Assembly: GCF_002258215.1 (NCBI RefSeq)
Contig: NZ_NEFY01000001.1
Coordinates: 456,920 to 520,919, forward strand
Length of the DNA: 64,000 nucleotides
Origin: Marinobacter vinifirmus
GTDB lineage: Bacteria; Pseudomonadota; Gammaproteobacteria; Pseudomonadales; Oleiphilaceae
Direction of reading: 5' to 3'
Program-made: the position numbers and the translations under genes
In this document: one piece after another, positions 57,874-64,000 of the stretch
Layout of the letters: every line of letters starts with the position of its first letter
Position numbering within the stretch: the first letter of the stretch is position 1
Notes under the pieces: generated by a model
Seen by the model: only the letters and a program-made list of their open reading frames with translations
Database searches by the model: none
Told to the model about the DNA's origin: nothing

Positions 57874-59094
57874 TTAGCCGACAACCTGACCCATCTGGAA
57901 GATCGGCAGGTACATGGCAATGATCAGGCCGCCGACCAGCACACCCAGAACCGCCATGATCATCGGCTCCATCAGGGCGGTCAGGTTGTCTACCATGTCA
58001 TCCACCACCGCCTCGTAGTGCTCGGCAACCTTCTGCAGCATCTCATCCAGGTTGCCGGACTCTTCACCAATAGCTGTCAGCTGCACCGCCATTACCGGGA
58101 AGATGTCCTGCTGACGCATGGAAGCCTGTAGCTGGGTACCGCTGGAAACATCGTTCTTGATACGCTGGATGGCATCGCGATAAACCGCGTTACCGGTGGC
58201 CCCGGCTACGGAATCGAGGGCGTCGACTAGCGGTACACCGGCGGCGAAGGTGGTGGATAGTACCCGGCCGAATTTGGCGACGGCGGATTTGTCGAGGATT
58301 TCGCCCACAACCGGCAGTTTCAGCACGTGCTTGTCGACAATATCTGAGAATTTTTGGGAACGCCTTTTGGATTCCTTGAAGAGGAAGATTGTGCCCACAA
58401 TGCCCAGCAGCACGACAAACCACCAACTCTGCATCCACTCAGATAGCCGAACCACCATCTGCGTAAATACTGGAAGCTCTGCCCCGAAGCCCTGGAACAG
58501 ACTCTCGAACTGTGGCACCACCTTTACCAGCAGAATCGCAGTAACCACGATTGCCACCACGATAACGGCGATGGGGTAGGTCATGGCTTTCTTGACCTTC
58601 TTCTTGAGCAATTCCGTCTTTTCAAGATAAGTCGCAATCCGATCCAGCATCGCTTCCAATGCACCGGCCTTCTCACCGGAATCCACCAGGTTGCAGTACA
58701 GATCATCAAAGTGCTTCGGATGCTTGCGCAAGGAAGCAGCAAAGCCGGAACCGGAAGAAATATCATTCCGGATGGTTACCACCAACTCCTGCAGGCCCTT
58801 GTTCTCAAGCCCATCGGCCACAATGTCAAAGCTCTGCACCAGCGGCACACCGGCCTTCATCATAGTGGCCAGCTGGCGAGTAAGCATGGCGATGTCAAAA
58901 GGCGTAATCTTCTTGCTGCCACCGAACAACGGCTTGGGCTTTTTCTTGACCTTATCCGGAATCACCCCCTGCTTGCGCAGTTGGGCTTTCACAAGGGCAA
59001 GGTTAGAGCCCATGATCTCGCCCTTGGTTTTATTGCCCTTCCGGTCTTTACCTTCCCAAACGTACGATTCGAGTCTATGCGCTTTTTCTGCCAT
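57874..59094 (-). CDS. pilC: Type IV pilus inner-membrane platform protein PilC
   Basis: A 406-residue GspF-family protein with two homologous cytoplasmic helical domains (about 70-195 and 275-400) and three membrane helices. FDIAMLTRQLATMMKAGVPL and KFGRVLSTTFAAGVPLVDAL mark the repeat starts. It links the PilB motor to the growing pilus. It begins 2 bp after the pilB stop. Confidence 0.96.
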   Translation of the reverse strand: MAEKAHRLESYVWEGKDRKGNKTKGEIMGSNLALVKAQLRKQGVIPDKVKKKPKPLFGGSKKITPFDIAMLTRQLATMMKAGVPLVQSFDIVADGLENKGLQELVVTIRNDISSGSGFAASLRKHPKHFDDLYCNLVDSGEKAGALEAMLDRIATYLEKTELLKKKVKKAMTYPIAVIVVAIVVTAILLVKVVPQFESLFQGFGAELPVFTQMVVRLSEWMQSWWFVVLLGIVGTIFLFKESKRRSQKFSDIVDKHVLKLPVVGEILDKSAVAKFGRVLSTTFAAGVPLVDALDSVAGATGNAVYRDAIQRIKNDVSSGTQLQASMRQQDIFPVMAVQLTAIGEESGNLDEMLQKVAEHYEAVVDDMVDNLTALMEPMIMAVLGVLVGGLIIAMYLPIFQMGQVVG

Positions 59095-59096
59095 GC

Positions 59097-60809
59097 TTAA
59101 TCCTTCGTCACGCGGTTGGCTTCCTCAAGGCTGGTCACCCCCTGAATTACTTTCAGAAGGGCGGACTGCCGTAGTGTGCGGAAGCCTTCCGCCTGAGCCT
59201 GCTTTGCTATTTTTATGGAACTGGCTTCTTCCATAATCATGTTGGCCAGCTCGTCTGTAATCTTCACCACCTCGTAAATACCAACGCGGCCTTTGTATCC
59301 CCCATTGCATTTATCACAGCCCTTGGGGCGGTACAACGTGAAGCCTGTATCAATTTGTTCTTGTGTGAACCCTTCCTGCAAAAGCACATCCGCCGGAATA
59401 TCCGCGGGCTGTTTGCAGCCATTACACAACCGCCGACCCAAACGCTGGGCAATGATCAGGCTAACCGAGGTGGCGATGTTGAACGCCGGCACGCCCATGT
59501 TCATCATCCGGGTCAGGGTTTCGGCAGCGCTGTTGGTGTGCAGGGTAGAAAGCACCAAGTGCCCGGTTTGTGCCGCCTTGATGGCGATGTTGGCGGTCTC
59601 CAGATCCCGGATCTCGCCCACCATGATCACGTCCGGGTCCTGACGCAGGAACGCCCGCAGCGCCTCCGCAAACCCCAGACCCACCTTGTTGTTCACGTTT
59701 ACCTGGTTTATGCCTTCCAGGTTGATCTCCGCCGGGTCTTCTGCCGTGGAAATGTTGCGCTCGGTGGTGTTCAGGATGTTCAAGCCGGTATACAGGGAAA
59801 CCGTTTTACCGGAACCGGTGGGCCCGGTCACCAGAATCATACCTTGCGGCTGTTCCAGTGCATCCAGGTAGAGCTGCTTCTGGTCTTCCTCGTAACCAAG
59901 CACATCAATACCCAGCTTGGCCTGGCTCGGGTCCAGAATCCGCAGCACAATCTTTTCGCCCCACAAGGTGGGCAGGGTATTCACCCGAAAGTCGATGGCC
60001 TTGGTTTTGGACAGTTTCATCTTGATCCGGCCGTCCTGGGGCAACCGGCGCTCGGAGATGTCCAGCTGCGCCATAATCTTCACCCGGGCAGAAATCTTAG
60101 GTGCCAGCTTGATAGACGGGCGGGAAATCTCTTTCAGAATGCCGTCGGTACGGTACCGAACCCGATAGGTCTTCTCGTAGGGCTCGAAGTGCACATCCGA
60201 TGCACCGCCACGAATGGCATCCAGCAGCATCTTGTTCACATATTTCACGATGGGCGCATCATCTACCTCGGCTGTGACGGCCTTTTCGTCGTCCTGGTCG
60301 CCAGCCTCCGTCTCCACTCCTTCCAAGTCGGCGTCTTCCAGGTCGCCCATGGTGGAATCCTGGCTTTCCAGATACTTGTCGATGGCGGCACGGAGCTTGG
60401 CGTCATCTACCAGAATCGAGTCGGTGCTCAAACCTGTGTTGAATTTGATTTCGTCCAGCGCTTGCAGGTTGGTCGGGTCTGAAATGGCCACAAACAATCG
60501 GTTGCCACGCTTATAAAGTGGCAGGGCGTTATGTTTGCGGATGAGCTTCTCGTCGACCGTCTTTTCCGGCAGCATTTCCGGGGCAAAGGCGTCCAGGTCC
60601 AGTACCGATACACCAAACTCCATGGCGGCAGAAAACGCCAGCCTGCGGCTGTCGGCCAAATCGTTCTGGGTGAGGTAGGTGATCAGCGGAATACGGTTCT
60701 TGGAGGCCTGAAGAAAGGCATCCTTCGCCACGTCTTCGTCCAGAAGCCCGTCTTCCACGAATCGACGGGCCAGGCCCGTCAGCGTCACGTTTCGATTGCT
60801 GCTCGCCAT
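59097..60809 (-). CDS. pilB: Type IV pilus extension ATPase PilB
   Basis: A 570-residue GspE-family hexameric motor. The N-terminal MshEN-type domain (about 1-150) may bind c-di-GMP. Walker A GPTGSGKT at 329-336, Walker [13 protein letters not shown] near 395. A zinc-binding cysteine set CNGCK and CDKC lies near 460-500. Heads pilB-pilC-pilD-coaE and is divergent from pilA. Confidence 0.97.
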   Translation of the reverse strand: MASSNRNVTLTGLARRFVEDGLLDEDVAKDAFLQASKNRIPLITYLTQNDLADSRRLAFSAAMEFGVSVLDLDAFAPEMLPEKTVDEKLIRKHNALPLYKRGNRLFVAISDPTNLQALDEIKFNTGLSTDSILVDDAKLRAAIDKYLESQDSTMGDLEDADLEGVETEAGDQDDEKAVTAEVDDAPIVKYVNKMLLDAIRGGASDVHFEPYEKTYRVRYRTDGILKEISRPSIKLAPKISARVKIMAQLDISERRLPQDGRIKMKLSKTKAIDFRVNTLPTLWGEKIVLRILDPSQAKLGIDVLGYEEDQKQLYLDALEQPQGMILVTGPTGSGKTVSLYTGLNILNTTERNISTAEDPAEINLEGINQVNVNNKVGLGFAEALRAFLRQDPDVIMVGEIRDLETANIAIKAAQTGHLVLSTLHTNSAAETLTRMMNMGVPAFNIATSVSLIIAQRLGRRLCNGCKQPADIPADVLLQEGFTQEQIDTGFTLYRPKGCDKCNGGYKGRVGIYEVVKITDELANMIMEEASSIKIAKQAQAEGFRTLRQSALLKVIQGVTSLEEANRVTKD

Positions 60810-60942
60810 AAATGCTCTGAGGAAAGTCTTATAAGTGGCTGAATCTCGGATTTATGAACCAGAGTTTAGATGGATGGTACCGCTTTGGAAAGCGGGGTGT
60901 GTCTCAGGTTTGATCTTTCTCAAGGACGTGTAGGGAAAAGTT

Positions 60943-60986
60943 GCGTGTCTGGGATTGTCATTTTCGGGGTGACGAAAATTGTCACC
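60943..60986. promoter_or_regulatory. Candidate PilR enhancer region upstream of pilA
   Basis: A GTGTC-type element (CGTGTCT, 60944-60950) is followed by nested dyads: ATTTTCG paired with CGAAAAT (60960-60979) and GTGAC paired with GTCAC (60969-60984). They lie about 105-150 bp upstream of the sigma-54 promoter, the usual distance for an enhancer-binding activator such as PilR, whose known sites contain TGTC. Confidence 0.5.
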
Positions 60987-61091
60987 TGTGGACGGTGGGC
61001 GGCACACGCTTTTTGCCATGGGAGGGCGTTGACCGGCGTTTCTTGATTTAAGTCACTGTATGAGCGCTGATTTTTAACATTTTCTTGCATT

Positions 61092-61106
61092 TGGCATGGG
61101 GCCTGC
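61092..61106 (+). promoter_or_regulatory. Sigma-54 promoter of pilA
   Basis: TGGCATGGGGCCTGC has the invariant GG and GC at the correct spacing and differs from the TGGCACG-N4-TTGC consensus at two positions. It lies about 95 bp before the pilin start. Sigma-54 (rpoN, in this window) with PilR drives pilA in Pseudomonas. Confidence 0.8.
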
Positions 61107-61141
61107 TTAAGTTACACCACGCTCAGCGCGGAAACGGGGCA

Positions 61142-61163
61142 CAGCTCCACCGCCCCGGAGCTG
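61142..61163 (+). other. 5'-UTR hairpin of pilA
   Basis: CAGCTCC and GGAGCTG form a 7 bp stem with an 8-base loop in the pilA leader, about 40 bases upstream of the start codon. It may stabilise the abundant pilin mRNA; this is inference. Confidence 0.4.
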
Positions 61164-61199
61164 GAAAACCAAAAATGAGAACTCTTTGAGGTTTATAAC

Positions 61200-61604
61200 A
61201 TGCAAAAAATTCAGATGAACAAAGGTCAGCAGGGTTTTACTCTGATCGAACTGATGATCGTTGTGGCGATCATTGGTATTTTGGCGGCTATTGCTATTCC
61301 GCAATACCAGAACTACACTCGTAAAAGTGCTAATAATGCATGCTTGGCTGAAGCAAAAGGAGCGGCTAATGCTCTTTTGATCGCTTTCTCTGAGCAAGAT
61401 GAGGATTTCGAGGAAATCGATTGGGCCGCTTGCGATGAAACTACTGCGTCAGGCTATCCTGGAGATCTGACGGATGATGGCGCCCCAGAGAATCCGCCTA
61501 GCTTTACAATCGAGCCAGCGTCTCCAGGTGGTCCTGCCGATGATGAGACGGCACTGGAAGTTAGTTGTGGAAATAGTGGGTCTTGCTCAATTGTTGCGAC
61601 TTAA
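61200..61604 (+). CDS. pilA: Type IV major pilin
   Basis: A 134-residue type IVa prepilin. A short leader ends in Gly12, followed by [20 protein letters not shown], with the Glu5 needed for assembly. A C-terminal disulfide loop is suggested by Cys residues in [15 protein letters not shown]. The head domain is short and acidic ([13 protein letters not shown]). After the conserved N-terminal stretch, codon use becomes more AT-rich than in neighbouring genes, as in exchanged pilin cassettes. GAGG lies 8 bases before the ATG; a second in-frame ATG at 61215 is possible. Confidence 0.95.
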   Translation: MQKIQMNKGQQGFTLIELMIVVAIIGILAAIAIPQYQNYTRKSANNACLAEAKGAANALLIAFSEQDEDFEEIDWAACDETTASGYPGDLTDDGAPENPPSFTIEPASPGGPADDETALEVSCGNSGSCSIVAT

Positions 61605-61620
61605 TTAATCCTTGATACCA

Positions 61621-61647
61621 AGAGCCGGCGCTGCCGGCTCTTTTTTT
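61621..61647 (+). terminator. Intrinsic terminator after pilA
   Basis: AGAGCCGGC pairs with GCCGGCTCT around GCT, followed by a run of seven T residues. It separates pilA from the glycosylation gene and would let pilin be made in excess, with partial read-through. Confidence 0.9.
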
Positions 61648-61685
61648 GGTGAGTATGAAGTTTGAGTAAAGGAAGCTTTTTAAAT

Positions 61686-63161
61686 ATGGTGCTCCGTGCC
61701 TTTTTTGGAGCTTTACTTTCATTGCTTTTTATTCAGCTGCTTTTCTCTGAAATTTTGCCTGGTTCCTTTGGTAGCTACAATTATCAAAGGTTTAGTTTTT
61801 TATTTTTGGCTTTACTTTTTGGTGTTTTATTTTTTCTTTATTACTTTAGGGTAGGGTTTGAGGTAAGTTTTTTTTTCATTGCTTTTCCGCATCTTTTTTT
61901 TGTGTTTTGTGTTTTATCTGCCTCTGCCTCTGCCTCTGCCTTATCTGGTTATTCTTACTCTTTAGTTGAGCCAGCATTTTTTTCTTTTTATTTTTGCCTA
62001 TCCTTCTTTTTGGGTAAGCTTTTGGCTGATATGGGTCGGATTTTGTCAGCATGCTTTTTCTTTTTATATTTTGCTTTCTTTTTCTGTGCCATGTACGGCT
62101 TCTCTTTGATTAGTATATACATCTTCGCAATCTTGGATAGCGTTAGTGACTTAAGTGTTTTTATTCCTTCAGGTTTCGTGAATATTCGCTACTGGAGTCA
62201 TGTTGCTACTTGGTTTGTGCCTCTTTTTCCTCTTGCTGTATTAGTGGGTCCGCTAAAAAACAACATGTTGTTGAAGGTGATAATGCTATTGGCTTCAGGA
62301 TTATGGTGGTGGGCTCTTTTCTTAACTACCTCTCGCGGATCTATTTTGGGCATAATTTTTGGGGTGTTAGTCGTGCTCTGCTTTTTCCACCGAAAAGCCA
62401 TGCCCTGGCTGAAGGTGTTTCTGCAATATCTCTTCGCAGGCATTGTTATCTGGCTTTTGCTGTCTGTCGCTATCCCTTCGTTTATGGCGGATGGCGTCCA
62501 GGTCCGAAGCATCAAAACGGATAGTTCAGGCCGTATTCCCCTGTTTGTGGAAGCTTGGAAGATGAGCCTGCAAAACTTTCCGTTCGGAATGGGGCCTCAA
62601 TCCTGGCTGACCCATGAGCCAATCACAGAAGCTTATGCTACCGGCAAGAAGTTCGGTCACCCCCATAACATGTACCTGATGTGGGCTGCCGAATATGGTT
62701 GGCTTTTGATTGCTGCCATGGGATTGGTGGTTGTTCAGGCCATCCGTAATTTTTGGCGGCGGAGGGCGGAGTTGTTTGAGTCTGGCGACTCCAACCAGCT
62801 GCTGTTGCTGGCGGGCTTCACGGCATCCGTTTCTGCTGCGTTGTTTCACGCCGGGGTCTCGGCTGTTTTTATGGCACCAGGATCTATGTTGGTGGGGTTG
62901 TTTGTCCTGATAGGTTTTTGGGCTTTGATCCTGCCTGCAGGAGATTCGTTGCAAGAGGCTAGGTCGACCGCTAATCCTCGGCGTCGCATGATTGTCGCGG
63001 GTTTGCTATCAGCCGCTTTCCTGATTTTGTGGGCGCTCTGGATGAATGAGGTCTGGCAGTATTATCAGGACATGCGGGCGGATGAGGCTTACTACTACGA
63101 GCATGAAAGCGAAGGCACGCTCCCCAGGTTCTGGTTTCACGGTAACTACCCGCGGGATTAA
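61686..63161 (+). CDS. O-antigen ligase/pilin oligosaccharyltransferase-like membrane protein
   Basis: About 491 residues with roughly ten or more membrane helices and a large periplasmic loop typical of the Wzy_C/O-antigen ligase superfamily (FPFGMGPQSWLTHEP and KFGHPHNMYLMWAAEYGW, about 300-345). Directly after pilA this is the place of TfpO/PilO or PglL-type enzymes, which attach a glycan to pilin. Substrate is inferred from context. The ATG at 61686 has AAAGGAAG 10 bases upstream; a TTG at 61662 is the alternative. The 5' half is very T-rich while the 3' half looks like the host. Contains T9 and T8 runs and four TCTGCC repeats. Confidence 0.85.
   Translation: MVLRAFFGALLSLLFIQLLFSEILPGSFGSYNYQRFSFLFLALLFGVLFFLYYFRVGFEVSFFFIAFPHLFFVFCVLSASASASALSGYSYSLVEPAFFSFYFCLSFFLGKLLADMGRILSACFFFLYFAFFFCAMYGFSLISIYIFAILDSVSDLSVFIPSGFVNIRYWSHVATWFVPLFPLAVLVGPLKNNMLLKVIMLLASGLWWWALFLTTSRGSILGIIFGVLVVLCFFHRKAMPWLKVFLQYLFAGIVIWLLLSVAIPSFMADGVQVRSIKTDSSGRIPLFVEAWKMSLQNFPFGMGPQSWLTHEPITEAYATGKKFGHPHNMYLMWAAEYGWLLIAAMGLVVVQAIRNFWRRRAELFESGDSNQLLLLAGFTASVSAALFHAGVSAVFMAPGSMLVGLFVLIGFWALILPAGDSLQEARSTANPRRRMIVAGLLSAAFLILWALWMNEVWQYYQDMRADEAYYYEHESEGTLPRFWFHGNYPRD
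61917..61940 (+). repeat. Hexamer tandem repeat TCTGCC x4
   Basis: Four exact copies of TCTGCC inside the glycosylation gene encode alternating Ser-Ala (SASASASA) within a membrane region. A unit change keeps the reading frame but changes helix length. Confidence 0.85.
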
Positions 63162-63203
63162 CACAAGTTGATCATGGACAGGCACTAGCCTGACCAGATC
63201 CCC

Positions 63204-63240
63204 AAAGGCCCGGCGGTTTCGACCCCGGGCCTTTGTTGTT
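63204..63240 (+). terminator. Intrinsic terminator after the glycosylation gene
   Basis: AAAGGCCCGG pairs with CCGGGCCTTT, followed by GTTGTT. The stem is strong and the T-tract imperfect. It lies about 40 bp after the stop codon. Confidence 0.75.
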
Positions 63241-63391
63241 TCTGACTTTCGGTTTCACTGCGCCTAATTCGGGGTTATGGCAAAACGGCGGCGGCATTCC
63301 ACCGTGAATTGTGGAAATCTGCCGATTTCAGGCGAGCGACGTCCTCGGCGGGCGCGCCGATAGTCTGATTTGAAAAAGAAGGGGAGGGAGC
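63241..63391. other. Gap with REP-like hairpins next to the RAYT remnant
   Basis: No gene is supported. It contains GAAATC-TGCC-GATTTC (63313-63328) and CGGCGGGCGCGCCG (63346-63359), the latter matching 7442-7455 exactly. Short GC-rich hairpins beside a RAYT gene are typical of REP elements. Confidence 0.45.
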
Positions 63392-64000
63392 CTAAGCCGC
63401 TTGTCGTCGCCGTCCAGGATTTCGGTAGTCCTGATAGCTATCTTCAAAGGCAGTCGCCCGGTGGCACCACCGTTCCGGGTCCAGATTCAGCCGTTCCAGA
63501 ATCGGCAGCGCGCTTTCGTCAATGCAGCCGCGTTTGTCGCTCTGGCTGATCCGCCCGGTGCAATCGACCAGCTCCAGGTAATCTTCAAAACTGAACAGGA
63601 TGCCTCGCTGGAAGCCGTTCGAATGAGGCCCTCAAAACCCAGTAGCGGTTTTAGCGGCACGGAAAACTCATTCAGTGCCTGCTGTTCCGTCTGTCGTGCA
63701 ATCGCTTTCTCGCAATTGGTTCATTCAGGCATTTCATAAACCAGCTCAAATCCGCCAACCGCTGCCGGAAGGTTTCCGCGTACGCCTCCACTCGCCGAAG
63801 CTCTGCAGCACACAACTCGTCGCCCCGATGATATCGCTGCACTAGTGGCGGCCCTTTGTAAAGGCTGCACCAGCGCGCCAGCACCTCATCCATACTCCAG
63901 GGTACCACCTCATCCGGGCTGAGCTTCACCACCAGGTGGTAGTGATTCGACATCACCGCATAAGCGGCAACATCTACCGCGAACACAGATGCCAGAAGCC
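63392..64000 (-). pseudogene. REP-associated tyrosine transposase (RAYT), decayed and cut by the window edge
   Basis: Two separated parts of one Y1/HUH transposase. The N-terminal part (63672-63986) has AYAVMSNHYHLVVKL with the HUH motif, and LSWFMKCLNEPIARK. The C-terminal part (63392-about 63600, another frame) reads FSFEDYLELVDCTGR and SDKRGCIDESALPILERL. Between them the usual GRFWEGRFKSQALL and AYVDLNPxRA segments are missing, and at least two frame changes occur. The 5' end lies beyond the window. The gene is therefore inactive. RAYTs mobilise REP hairpins. A relation to the eight-copy repeat family is possible but unproven. Confidence 0.8.

Noticed and set aside
63162..63391. A tRNA gene after the pilin locus, as in some Pseudomonas strains
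   Set aside because: No cloverleaf or T-loop sequence was found; only a terminator and short GC-rich hairpins are present.
63392..64000. Programmed frameshifting to produce an intact RAYT
   Set aside because: A conserved internal segment is missing altogether, so a simple frameshift could not restore the enzyme.

Overview
The window reads as a chromosome segment of a marine gammaproteobacterium. It is most likely Marinobacter or a close relative, because the gene order matches the Pseudomonas/Marinobacter core (gatCAB, mreBCD, rng, yhdP, kds/lpt/rpoN/pts, mla/murA/hisGDC, pilBCD) and base composition is moderately high GC. Genus assignment is inference from synteny and protein style; no rRNA or tRNA gene was seen.

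Layout: (1) 20-7247 holds a PilZ protein, rimO, a beta-carbonic anhydrase, and the two-subunit pyruvate carboxylase pycA/pycB with its divergent LysR regulator. (2) 7302-20495 holds gatC-gatA-gatB (minus), then the plus-strand cell-shape and envelope run mreB-mreC-mreD-maf-rng-yhdP-nit. (3) 20524-29771 is a long minus-strand cluster: kdsD-kdsC-lptC-lptA-lptB (LPS inner core and transport), rpoN-hpf, ptsN-rapZ-ptsO (nitrogen PTS), mgtE and darP. (4) 29909-41183 holds mlaFEDCB, ibaG, murA, hisG, hisD, hisC, a Nif3-family gene, zapG (minus) and zapE. (5) 41456-47560 is an accessory module: a DUF1302 outer-membrane protein, a DUF1329 protein and a MalT/LuxR-type regulator preceded by a perfect CRP/Vfr-like site. 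(6) 47561-56282 is a minus-strand run of envelope and signalling genes: acyltransferase, Bax-like glucosaminidase, a large unknown lipoprotein, YfaZ-like porin, hybrid histidine kinase, trmO and an unknown exported protein. (7) 56293-63161 is the type IV pilus locus coaE-pilD-pilC-pilB (minus), divergent from pilA and a pilin-glycosylation-type O-antigen ligase gene. (8) The right edge carries a decayed REP-associated tyrosine transposase (RAYT).

The most striking feature is not a gene. Eight copies of a roughly 105-115 bp intergenic repeat lie at 7302, 7546, 11071, 35270, 35396, 36978, 38252 and 39225. Each has a conserved core holding two small hairpins with related tetraloops, closed by a long terminal stem. 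The stem sequence differs from copy to copy, yet the two arms remain complementary. Five of the six imperfect arm pairs become G-U pairs only when read on the core's sense strand. That pattern suggests selection on a folded RNA, a three-way junction, rather than simple transposon terminal repeats. Five copies fall within about 4 kb and occupy every gap from hisG to zapG. I do not recognise this family.

Other points of interest are a probable AUU start codon for mreC, a T-rich and apparently mosaic pilin/glycosyltransferase cassette with homopolymer and hexamer tracts, a sigma-54 promoter with upstream inverted repeats before pilA, and a second palindromic element between rimO and the carbonic anhydrase gene.
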